The notes beneath the pieces were generated by a model, which did not search any database, had not been told where the DNA came from, and worked only from the letters and a program-made list of their open reading frames with translations. This document shows, in pieces, positions 54,641 through 64,000 of a stretch of 64,000 bases of DNA. The stretch comes from Haemaphysalis longicornis (Eukaryota > Arthropoda > Arachnida > Ixodida > Ixodidae). Position numbers and translations under genes: made by a program. Position 1 is the stretch's first letter; the number at the start of each line of letters is the position of its first letter. The stretch lies in NCBI GenBank assembly GCA_013339765.2, contig CM023454.1, forward strand, positions 142,292,593 to 142,356,592. The letters are read 5' to 3'.

Positions 54641-56032
54641 CGGAGCTTGAACTGGGCTCCGACGCCAACCTTTGCTGGTTAGTGCCCTTCACCTTACAAC
54701 TCATAGCCACGGTAGATTACAGCCTGCGTATGGGTGCATGGGGCCCGCGGTGTCGCAAATATCGTTACCAAGATTACTCAAGCTGCCCCGAGCAGAGCTA
54801 ATAAAACGTGATTGTGCCCAAACGTCCCGAAGACAAATGCCAGGTTGAGTGCCATGTTTCGGCCTACTTTCTCGACATGTTCTACTTCAGCAGTACTACT
54901 TTTGGGTCAGACATTTGTTGTTTCCCATCTTATAACACCGGTAGTGAAGTTGAATCAAGACAAGGTAAAAAGTATTATCCCCCCAAAAATATAGTGCAAC
55001 CTTCGTCAACTTCGAGGCATCATACAGGGGTTATTTTCCAGCTGTTTTCATACCTTTTTATTCTACTGCGTGCTTCCAAATATAGGGATCATGTTGATGA
55101 TCAACCAGATGCAAAGTATTGGAGCTTATCTAGTTCCACGAACTGACGAGGCTTTATAATACCTATACGATGCTTAAAGTTTGTCATGTATAGGCGTCAA
55201 GTGCGAAAATGGGGTAATTTCAGTTTATAAATCAGAGATCTCATAGACGGTGTTGCGTACAACCGACTGCTTTTTCGAATGAGGGTAGTGCACTTTGTGG
55301 AGTGTAAGGCCTGTTGAACAATTTAGAGGATGTTGGACTGTAATACACGTGTTTAGGTTGTCGACCTCTTTTGCCTACCTAGACAACAGAATTGTGTTTT
55401 CCTCAGCATTTGCAACCAATCTCAAGAGGTATCTCTCAATGGTAGCTGTGATTGGACTGGCCAGCATTAAATTGACCACGGGATGATTTTACTGTGGCTG
55501 CAGCCAAATCGAACTTCTTGGACACCTTGATGACGCCATGGATGTTCAGCTTGACTCTGCAAGCTTAGCGGGCTTCAGAAATTCCCAAACCTCTATGGCC
55601 AATACCTGTCCGGAGCTTTCCGGTTATTCATTTTTTTCCGTTACCTTGTATAAAATCTCATCGATATTGCCGACCATGAGATACCTTTTTAAAATGAATG
55701 ACATCTTCAAAGATCGCCCTGCTAAAAAACAGAACTTCTCTATTTTCATCTTCTGTTACGAAGCCACCTTTTTGTACTAAGGTTTATACGCCCGTTTTCA
55801 GTGAACCACGCACTCATGCTAGTGGCCGCGTATCCCGGCAGTTCTGGAATACCAACAAGCCAGCGACCACCGCGTTGTCAGGTCTCCATTTGGACGCTAG
55901 TTCTAAAGCATGTAAGGTTAATGCCATTCTCTTATTTTGGGTGTAACGAAATTTCGCCCACAAGTTTACGCTCCGCCTTTAAGCGCTCTCAATGGTCCCC
56001 ATGATCTGTTGTTCTCTATATCGGCGCCAACC
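54641..56032. other. Unassigned region
   Basis: No feature supported. Minus-strand frames around 55500-55990 look somewhat protein-like but match nothing I can name. Confidence 0.4.
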
Positions 56033-56099
56033 ATGCTTTGGATTTGTTTATTTATGCTTTTGCTGTTTGCCTCCCAGCGGCGCCGGACTGTGTCCCTAT
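56033..56099 (+). CDS. Candidate signal-peptide exon
   Basis: ATG 56033 opens MLWICLFMLLLFASQRRRTV, a strongly hydrophobic leader, and the frame meets a splice-donor-like GTAAGC at 56100. The exon would end in phase 1. The next candidate exon (56979) needs phase 0, so a direct join fails; an intervening exon would be required. It may be unrelated to the exons at 56979 and 57472. Confidence 0.18.
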
Positions 56100-56499
56100 G
56101 TAAGCGCATGTTCCATTCTATCTTTCTTATGCCGCACGGATTATCTTCTTTTCTACGGAGAAATGTATTTTTGACTTGAGAGGGGCGCACAAGTTCCCTA
56201 AATAAACTTCTTTTTTTCAAGAGAACAGCGTCGGATTTGGCTTTGTAACAATATTCTTAAAATATTTTGGATGGGGCCCTGGTCTTTGAGCTTTAAGCTC
56301 ACAAGATTACACATTTTTCTCTGCTTGCGAAACAGGTACCGAGGCCAGGATGCCGACAGCCTGTCACAGTATCCTTAACAGACATAGTCTACAGACCTGG
56401 GTGATGCCTTCGCCATTTTTATTTCTGGCCTAGGTAGCATTGGGGAGTCAGAGCTCCGTTTCACGTGCTTAAGCGTCTCTTTTTCTCACCTATGCTCCG

Positions 56500-56660
56500 C
56501 GATGACTGACACTTCCTGCTTCACGCTATACCTGAACAATTCGTGCGAAAATTCTCCACAAGTTTATCACGTATCAAAGAATGACTGGTGATATTACCTG
56601 CCCGTTTAAAGCTACACGACCAGGCTAGGTCCCTGCAAAGAACAAAGGACCACCCATTCT
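56500..56660 (-). pseudogene. Possible gypsy gag fragment
   Basis: A minus frame reads CSFKRAGNITSHSLIRDKLV followed by ENFRTN. This resembles the 'A--C-F----DSLIRDR-V-GI' motif of Ty3/gypsy capsids. Only about 40 residues, with no flanking pol found in order. Could be chance or a small relic. Confidence 0.27.
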
Positions 56661-56978
56661 ACCTGCCAGTAAACTTAAGTCAATTGCGACTGCCTTTGAG
56701 GAATATTAAGTGCCCGTTTTGAGTTTCTGACCGTTGTTCCCCTATTTACGTCGTAAAGAGATTGGCTTGCCATGGCTACGAACTGTGCAACTTGTTTACA
56801 TTCAGCCACGCTGTGCTGCCGTTTTGTGCAGCCCAAGTGATGATTTTCTGCACACCGACATATTTCTTAGCCATCAACCTCCCTGTCAGTGGATCAAATA
56901 CCGCAGCCGATACAATTTGTTCATACTTCAAAAGTCCGTACCTTGGACCATGCTTCCATACCTCTTTTGCTCTTACAG

Positions 56979-57064
56979 TGGCAGCGTAAACTTTCCTCTG
57001 CCTACCAACTCAAAACAAATGAATGGAACGAAAGACAACCGGAAAACATCGGAAAGGCGTTTGT
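56979..57064 (+). CDS. Candidate internal exon of a small host gene
   Basis: Preceded by a good acceptor (CCTCTTTTGCTCTTACAG, ending 56978) and followed by a consensus donor GTAAGT at 57065-57070. The frame starting at 56979 is open for 28 codons plus two bases (polar, WQRKLSSAYQLKTNEWNERQ ...). Those two bases join with the first base of 57472 to keep frame into the cysteine-rich exon. No upstream exon in phase was identified. Predicted from splice signals only. Confidence 0.33.
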
Positions 57065-57471
57065 GTAAGTAATATTTGGGCGTCGCAATTTGGACTTTGT
57101 TGTTTCGCACATTGCATTTACTTATAGTTGTCCGGTTATTACAAACCCTTTATTTTTTCCTATAAGTTATGGGAATGCTCCAGATTTATCTTACGACAGT
57201 TTACTATAGTCGCATCGTCCTTTGCTGATTAGGCTTGATCGCAATTCCACCAAACACCTACGTTGGTAAGGCAGGTAGCACGTGACTGCTTAATTGCATC
57301 TCAAGTATTGAAATTGTCTGAGTAATACCAGATGCAGAATTTATTGCATTCTCTCTACGATGTTTATTATTTGTATGGTCGCCATCCGCCGCGGAGGATA
57401 TTAAGAAAAACTGCACTTGGATTACAGCAGTCCACAGAATATCATGTGTCACGTAACGAATCGTATTTCAG

Positions 57472-57607
57472 AGATTGCCGTTATCCTTGCTCCATCACCA
57501 GGGGCAACGCCATCTGTGGCCGTTGTGCATGTGTCCTGCCGCAAAACCAAGAACGCGTCTTCGCCAACTGCATCCTGGAACCACGACAGCCCTTTTTCAG
57601 TGGTTAG
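57472..57607 (+). CDS. Candidate terminal exon, cysteine-rich
   Basis: The acceptor is TCGTATTTCAG, ending 57471. After one base completing the previous codon the frame reads DCRYPCSITRGNAICGRCAC and ends with a TAG at 57605-57607. Six cysteines are spaced C-x3-C-x8-C-x2-C-x-C-x12-C, the look of a small disulfide-rich secreted protein of the kind ticks make in numbers. AATAAA follows 52 bases after the stop. I cannot name a family or function. Alternative: a chance frame; the in-frame join across a 407-bp intron with GT...AG ends argues against that. Confidence 0.37.
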
Positions 57608-57658
57608 TTATGTGTTTGGGTGTGTGTATTCTCCGTTCGAGAATCGAATTGGGCTTCG

Positions 57659-57664
57659 AATAAA
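57659..57664 (+). terminator. Poly(A) signal candidate
   Basis: AATAAA, 52 bases after the stop of the cysteine-rich exon. Confidence 0.35.
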
Positions 57665-59202
57665 AATTGAGTGCAAACCACCGCGATCATCTTATTCTTC
57701 TTATTTGGCCATCATTATAGTAGCCGGGCTTTGGCGGTGACGCCTCGTTCGTCTTGCCAGAATATTCAGAAAAAATCGTTTGAATTTTTCAAGTATGCCA
57801 ACTTCCTTAACCAATATATACGCACAAATTACGTCCTGATATGCACCTCTTTCATTTGCATAAATCTATATCATCGACCTTGCAGGGAGTATGTGCTTAT
57901 CCTACCAAAAAATTGTAATTTGGTTGAGATTTGAATGAAATCTCGTTTTTTTTCACTTCTCTCCTAGTCCTCTTGTTGACCATGAGCAGATCACGACTCT
58001 AAACATACATGCCCTTTCCAGAACATTTCATCCCCCACTTCTCTCTGCTTCCCCTGCTCTCTGCTCACATCAGAGCAATGTGATATGAGTTCAGTCTGGT
58101 AAAGTCGAGCCTCGTTGCTCATAGGTGAATAAACCTATCATGGTTCTTGCTGTGTCCCCTAGGGTTTGCTATTGCTATTTGTTCAACGACCCGTGTTGAT
58201 AATGTGGCCTCACTGTCATTCGATGCTTTGTCCCATGGCGTACCATCGACGTTGTAATCTTTGACGCAATTTGTACCTTCATATCGGTTTCACTACTGTC
58301 ACCGTTCTTTGTGGGTCACAACGTTAGGAAAGGAATGCCTTCCATTAGTGAATTGGTATGCTTCGACCAGTAGGATGTACCCCTAAGAAACCTAAATATC
58401 ATATTCTCTGCAGCCTACAGGCAGGGTGAACTTTAACGATCTTCTCTCTCACTGCTCAGTAGTTTCGAGGCCCTAATACTGCTGTATAGCGCAATGACTC
58501 AGACCCACGCCGCAAACGTTCATGCGTGTCGCCCTTTACCATTTGCCTAAAAAGTCGGATAACGGCAAAGTTAAGGTGCAGTTAAAAGGTTCATGACAAT
58601 TATTACGGAAGTGAAGACGGCTCGCACGTGCGCAGCGGTAATATGAGAGGATGGCCACCTACCACAGCTTGTATTTTTAAGTACCGCTGAATGCGGAAAC
58701 ACCCTAATACTTGCAACTATTCTGGTGTGAAGAAAACATTGGGCGTATTCAGGCAAACCTAAAACCGAACTTGCACTAGACAGTGTTCTGTTGAACAAAT
58801 CGTTATGTGACGTCATATCTGCAATATGCAAATCGCCTAAAAAACAATATTCTACCCAAAAAAACGAAACGCGTACGTTGCTAGGTCGTGCGCTTTTGCA
58901 TCAGTGACGTAGCGTTCCAATAATTGTCACCACAAACATCTATAATTTCAGTTTCCTTCAGAAAACCCACAAAGTGGTTATTGTAGAAGCAATGAGACAT
59001 GAGGGAAAAGCGCGACACAGCGGGGGAGAAACAGGGTCATGTACGGCATAAAACGGCACAAAATAATCTTCCTCGAACTTCATTTGCTGCTAACATAGCA
59101 TATACACTGGTACTTCTTTCTGATGCTGCAGACGCTGAAAAAAGTGCACCCATGTTATTTCGGCAAACTATGCAAACGTAGATTTATTTATTTATGCAAA
59201 CA
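57665..59202. other. Unassigned region
   Basis: No gene or repeat recognised; frames are short. Confidence 0.45.
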
Positions 59203-59227
59203 TAGATTTGCAAACTATGCAAATCTA
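59203..59227. repeat. Short hairpin
   Basis: TAGATTTGCA and TGCAAATCTA are perfect 10-bp arms around AACTA. Related GCAAACTATGCAAA words repeat directly within the preceding 45 bases, giving a small compound repeat. Confidence 0.7.
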
Positions 59228-61369
59228 GTCATATGACGTGCCGGAAGTTTGACCTTACGCAACCGGTTGAATGTGCAGGCTGATGTAGTGCGGAATATGA
59301 TTGCAACAAAAAATGAGAGACGAAAGGATGTAGCAAAACAGAGAACGGACTCGACATGACAGATAATACTTCTGAAAGTACTCACGCAGTTCCTTCAAAT
59401 GGCACACTCATCGAGGGCCTCAATGTTTTTGACGAACGGTTGAACACAGATTATTAGACGCCAAAAAACAATCAAGAGAGTTTTCTTGGGGTGCATAGGG
59501 GAAGATAAAAGTCCAGTTCCTAAACAAGAAACAAAAAGTCTGTCAAACATACAGATATCTTCTTGTTATCATACAAAAAACAAGGTGTTTATGATAAGCG
59601 GCAAGGCCCACTGTTACTCTGCGCCCGCCCTTTCATTGATTAAAATAGTGGCGTTCATAAAAAATGTGTGCAATCAAACATTCGCACATCGTGTTCTCCA
59701 CACTGTCAGCACTGGCGTGATTACTGAAAAAATAAAGAGAGCTTCTGGTTTTTGTTACATTCGTCTAGTCTCGTGGTAAAAGAGATAATCCCGCCGTCAT
59801 GTTTCGAAAAGGTGACTTTGGTTTACGGCCGCGTCCTAAGATTCTCGTCACGACATTGTCGCACCTTTTTCGGTAAGTACTTTGTAATACAGCCCTGCTT
59901 CATCGTATTTCCGGCTTTTATAAGATGTTTGTTTGGTTTTTCGAGAATCTTTGTTTACTGATATTGAAAAAAAATAGTTTTTTTTATTAAACTCTTTATT
60001 TGAATATTGGCCGGAGAGTGCAAAAGAGCAGTTTCTCTTCAAAGCACTCGAGCACTTCTGCCAATTTGTTTTTTTCTCAAGCCCCTCAACCACAGGTGCT
60101 TCTTATTATGCCTCCAAGACTGGTGTCTGGATTCTACACATGGTGGTCATTTATCTTCAAGGGAAAAGGCAGGGAATGCTCTAATTACCATATTCAGGAA
60201 ATAAATCTCCCCCCCCCCCCGCTTGAACAAAAAAGCCAGCCACTTATAAAGCTGTAACTATTTCGAATGATGTCATTGGCCGTTGTTTTCTTCGGAAAAA
60301 AACTGATTTTTTTTTTAAGTAAAATGGTACAATAACCGTCATCTAGGTAGAGAAAAATCAGCTTCCCAGGGTCCTAATTTCTTCAAAGCTTTACGTACTC
60401 TTGTAACCCCCAAACTTAACCCGGTTTGAGCCACAATATGTACCCCGTTGAGGAAACGCAACCTAAAAGTAGTCCGTCTATTCGCTATATAAATGAGACC
60501 TGGACCTAGAAACCTGCTGCTTACATAGTGTATCGCGAGGGACACACCTACTCGTCAAGGAATACTTGGAGGCAGACGTCATCGTATGGCGCCCAGCCAA
60601 CAATGCCCCCCGACGCCCCTCAGAGGCGGGTGTTATGTCTAATCACCGAACACCAATTCGCTTCACTTGGCGACGCGCCGATGGTTGTTTTCAATCAGGC
60701 CGCAGTAAAATCACCCGCGGCAGAATTCCACCAAACCCGACGAGAAACTGGCCAAATCAGTCGCCGTTCCTCTTGCGAAGAGTAACTTTTCCCGTTGCGG
60801 CGGAACGGCTGACGCAACCATTTAGGTTCCATTCGTAGAATTCAAACTGCGGCCAGATGAGAGTGCATATTTTAGTTATTTGAACAAATCGCATTGGCAA
60901 AAGGGTTATAAAAACAGCCCGACAGCGGCGGCAGGCGAGGCATTTATTGAAGCCACAGAGCTGAGAAGTGCTGTCGCCCTTTTGCCAACAATGTAATGGC
61001 GATGTTACCCTTCTACATATTGCATATAAATGCTACTTAACCTTACCACCGGCTCGGCATCTTCGTCGCTCATCTCCTTGGCGTGCTTGTAGAGAGCCAA
61101 GTTGGCCACACCAGGCAAGCAACCTAAAAAGGTGCAGTGGCTTGACGAGAGAGGAAAATGTTATGATGTAAATGTATTTCAGTGAAAAGGTGTCGACACA
61201 AAAGGCCGCTTGCTATGAATCGCGATAGAACGAGGCCTAGGAAGTGGTGAAAAACACGACTTAGCACGCCCTCTTAGAAGTCTGACCGATTAAGTCAGTA
61301 CCATCAGACGCAACACTGCAGGATGCACTCGTCTTCAGAGCGCATAGCCCGCAGAGAACACCGGCAATT
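59228..61369. other. Unassigned region
   Basis: Mostly AT-rich. 60520-60850 is CpG-richer with about 90-codon open frames in two phases but no known motif. A C-run is at 60209-60220. Nothing firm. Confidence 0.42.
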
Positions 61370-62023
61370 TCAGTAGACGGCACTCGCACCATGAGCCTTC
61401 ACTGGGGAAACGCCTGCTGAGGAATCGGCGCCTACACCAGGAGTGACGCTCCTCGGTTGTCCAAGCGGTGGCTGTAGCATGGCGTCGAAATTTTGTAGCT
61501 CGTAGGAAATAGCCATGCCGTTTCCATGTACATGGACGTTGTTGTATTCCTTTCTACTCGCCTGCATTTTTGCTTTTTTGTGTCGTTGTTCGTTTTTAAA
61601 TTGAACTAGTCTAGGCACATCACAGGGTTCCCGCAAGGTACAAAGGGAGATTGCCACACCCATATGCATATCCAAGCCTCCCTGCGCCACATTTGGCGGA
61701 AGTCCAAGAGCATTTTGGATGACAGACCTGAGAATCTTCTTCGAAATGAAAGCCGATAATGAGCCAGATGTCTCGCCTATTTTGCTGGATACACATCTTT
61801 CTCTGTTATGCCACAATACCGAAGATGTCCCAACAACCAGCAACACATCGGGGCATACTTCCCCACCACAGGACCCTCTAGACTTCGGGACTTCGGCTTT
61901 GCATTGAACCCTTTTTCCGCATGTAAGCGCAAACCCACCCGGAGTCTGCCCCGAGTGTTTGCCGTGCTGCGACACACCTTTAGGCACATCCACTTTCCCT
62001 GGTAAACAGAAAAAAAAAAACAA
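61370..62023 (-). CDS. Hypothetical 217-codon frame
   Basis: The longest open frame outside recognised elements. No family was recognised. It contains a Cys/Gly-rich first third (GFALTCGKRVQCKAEVPKSR, GGEVCPDVLLVVG), a helical middle (AFISKKILRSVIQNALGLPP) and a polar C-terminus. The middle has a vague resemblance to the RRM-like part of LINE ORF1 proteins. Its N-terminal third lies in a segment repeated in inverted orientation at 63088-63218, which points to a mobile element rather than a single-copy gene. Confidence 0.22.
   Translation of the reverse strand: MFFFFCLPGKVDVPKGVSQHGKHSGQTPGGFALTCGKRVQCKAEVPKSRGSCGGEVCPDVLLVVGTSSVLWHNRERCVSSKIGETSGSLSAFISKKILRSVIQNALGLPPNVAQGGLDMHMGVAISLCTLREPCDVPRLVQFKNEQRHKKAKMQASRKEYNNVHVHGNGMAISYELQNFDAMLQPPLGQPRSVTPGVGADSSAGVSPVKAHGASAVY
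61803..61946 (-). repeat. Unidentified repeat, copy 1 (minus)
   Basis: Its reverse complement aligns with 63088-63218: CCGGGTGGGTTT..., GCAAAGCCGAAGTC, GAGGGTCC, GGGAAGTATGC and CGGTATTGTGGC against matching words in the other copy. Roughly three quarters of bases agree by eye. Confidence 0.5.
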
Positions 62024-63087
62024 GTTGGAGTTGATTCATTACCAATTCCTTCTTTTTGTTTTTTGTAACTACTCAGGGACATGGCGGTGCACTTGGTCTG
62101 AGTAATCCGTATTTAGTATTGTTCATTGGGTTTATCTTTTGTCCTGCATAATACAGGTGTAATAATTTTTTAGAGTGCTTCTTCAATAGCGCCGTAGATT
62201 GAGCCATCCCACCAAAAAAAAATTATAAAGGTTAGCGTTGTGGAAAGCTAGCTCCGAGTTTTATATTGCCGTGATTAAGGACCTATCGGGTTGAGTGGCA
62301 TGCTACACTTCAGCGGAGGTCCCCCCGGACCAGGCAGTTTCGTTGCAGACATTCCAATGAATTTCACCTATCACTGCAGATTTATTTTTGAGAAAAAACG
62401 CTTCAGAAAATGGTAGTATTGAAATTATAGTTATCCTCGAGTCCACGCCATATTTGAATGTTTAGGTTGCAAAATTATGAAACACTCCTAAAAACTCAAA
62501 ATGTTTCAAAATATTTAAATAATGATGTGTTTTAAATTGGTAATAATTTTAGAAATTAAAATTTTAAATTGTGGCATGATTTGAAGGAATACATTCAGAC
62601 CAAAAATTTAATTCTGCTAAGCGTTTTCGCACAAAAATGTTCTTGCGGTGATGTTTCAAATACACAGAAATGTCTGCAAAAAAACGGCCTCGCCCGAGGT
62701 GCCCTTCATTGTAGTGTCGCAGACTACAAAATCCCACTGGTGCGATCGTTACAGAAGATTCATACGCAGACGCGGCTATCCGAAAATCTAGCGGTTTTAA
62801 GCTTTAGCTATGGGAGGGTCCAATATATGGAGGATATGAAAGAAGCAGTCGAAAGAACCTGGTAATCCTGTATCCTGTAGGTGAACATGTCATATTAATG
62901 GGTAATGGTAATTACGGAATACTCCTACAAACTAAATGAAATACATCCAATTAAAATATACAACAGAATAATACAACTAAAAATGAAAAATAATAAATTG
63001 GTAATGAAGAAACTTTGATAACTTTGTCTGCCACGTATTGCGGTGTGCATAAAGCTGTTGCACAGCACCGCAAACACAAGGAGCTGA
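62024..63087. other. Unassigned AT-rich region
   Basis: No feature recognised between the two copies of the unidentified repeat. Confidence 0.45.
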
Positions 63088-63218
63088 CAACCGGTGGGTT
63101 TTGGCCTACCTGCGGGGGAAGATTTCAAGGCGAAGCCGAGGTCACGAGGGTCCCATGGTGGCGAAGTATGCTCTGATGCGGTGGTGGTTCCTGGAATATC
63201 TACGGCATTGTGGCCAAA
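63088..63218 (+). repeat. Unidentified repeat, copy 2 (plus)
   Basis: Contains AACCGGTGGGTTTTGG, GGCGAAGCCGAGGTC, GAGGGTCCCATGGTGGCGAA and CTACGGCATTGTGGCC. It is oriented opposite to copy 1 and ends just before an A-run (AAAAAAAAAA, 63221-63230), which may be a retroposon tail. Confidence 0.5.
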
Positions 63219-63230
63219 CTAAAAAAAAAA

Positions 63231-64000
63231 ATTCTCTCGAAATAGCTCTCATGCGCACATCGACACTAGCAGTCAATAAGCAAGCAAGGAGCTTTTGTGC
63301 GGTATGTACACGCCTTCAACGTTAACCACGTTTATATTGCAATGGTTTTTTTCGAAGCAACTTAAGTACACAAGGTTTGACGAAATATTTCAAAAATAAC
63401 AGTGAAGTATAATGGAAATCGCCGTACCACATTACCAAATACATAATAACGGTTGGAGAATGGCAGCTTACGGCAAGTAGCCAAAGGAGAAATAACGGGC
63501 CCTGTAAGTGTTTTAAGAAAGTAATAAATTTTTTTAAGTAACTAGCACTAAATAGTATAAGAATATGACAACGTGAGTTTTATATTTTTACATCCTTGCT
63601 TGCATTGTAATGTGCCACATTTCCTACAGGTCGTCAGGAATCGGAATATGTTTCCCTAGAAGGAGTAACGGCGCATGAAAGATTACTCAAGGGTAACACA
63701 TTTTAGAGTTCTTTAAAGCGCGCTGTATTTTCCGCTTTATGTTTGGACGTTTTGCTGTTTGATCGAGTGCTCCTTTTGTGGTAATATTCGGGATGCCGTG
63801 CTTTTACGCTGGTGCTCTTTCATCGCGTGGTGTTTTGAAGCGCGCTTTTCTGAGTCGGCAACGAAATGAAACCTGTGCGGCAGTTTATCAGAGGTATTGC
63901 GCGCAGGTCCTTGTCGAGATTGCGACGTACATTTTTCTTAACATTGCTAGCAGTCTTACCGACAAAAGCCATTTCAGCATGTGTTATTGTCCCTAAGCAT
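63231..64000. other. Unassigned region
   Basis: No gene or repeat recognised up to the window end. Confidence 0.45.

Noticed and set aside
56790..56880. Minus-frame CCHC-like motif that could be a gag zinc knuckle
   Set aside because: Spacing is wrong for CCHC, and it would lie upstream of the possible capsid fragment at 56500-56660, reversing gag order.
60968..61171. Plus frame with CxxC and a downstream helical region resembling a LINE zinc-binding C-terminus
   Set aside because: The match is short, the His/Cys spacing is poor and no RNase H or RT precedes it.
1..64000. Search for CRISPR arrays, bacterial operons, defence-like gene clusters or conserved non-TE gene clusters
   Set aside because: No regularly spaced repeats, ribosome-binding-site/operon layout or clustered non-TE genes were seen; the sequence is TE-rich eukaryotic DNA.

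Overview
This window is eukaryotic, almost certainly arthropod, and most likely from a hard tick (Ixodida). It shows no bacterial-style operons. Nearly all recognisable coding sequence belongs to transposable elements. The element families fit published descriptions of tick genomes: RNase H-bearing LINEs with CCHC ORF1 proteins, CR1/Jockey-group LINEs with short-unit tails, env-less Ty3/gypsy elements and tRNA-derived SINEs. The species call is inference from family resemblance; no host gene here is strong enough to name a taxon.

Layout. 1-3.9 kb: mostly unassigned, with one apparent tRNA-derived SINE (minus) and a relic resembling a PIF1/Helitron helicase. 3.9-12.3 kb: a three-level nest. 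A plus-strand RNase H LINE is split by a minus-strand gypsy element (4121-11006), whose reverse transcriptase is in turn split by a 2.5-kb terminal-inverted-repeat element (6704-9199) that holds another LINE fragment. 12.6-17.7 kb: a nearly full-length I-like LINE (minus). 17.7-20.8 kb: microsatellite, LINE 3' end and CR1-like relic (all plus). 21.6-30.5 kb: a CR1-like LINE split by the best preserved element of the window, a two-ORF RNase H LINE at 22.54-27.92 kb. 33.3-35.5 kb: a CR1-like relic (minus). 35.5-42.2 kb: few recognisable features (a foldback element, a SINE fragment, a diverged duplication). 42.2-54.6 kb: one I-like LINE (minus) broken by three separate insertions: a gypsy element with 5-bp target duplication, a truncated plus-strand LINE and a CR1-like LINE. 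54.6-64 kb: mostly unassigned, with a possible short host gene at about 57 kb (two exons joining in frame, then a stop and AATAAA).

How it works together. The elements do not form a pathway; they record successive insertion events. Several junctions can be checked by eye, because removing the insert and one target copy restores a reading frame. Most elements are dead: catalytic Asp codons of RT or protease are changed in at least five of them. Only the 22.5-27.9 kb LINE keeps all domain motifs, with one frameshift visible. I found no convincing undescribed multi-gene system. The most useful leads are the dated nests, hairpin scars inside dead LINEs, two short unexplained dispersed repeats, LINE tails made of pyrimidine repeats, and the candidate small secreted-protein gene.
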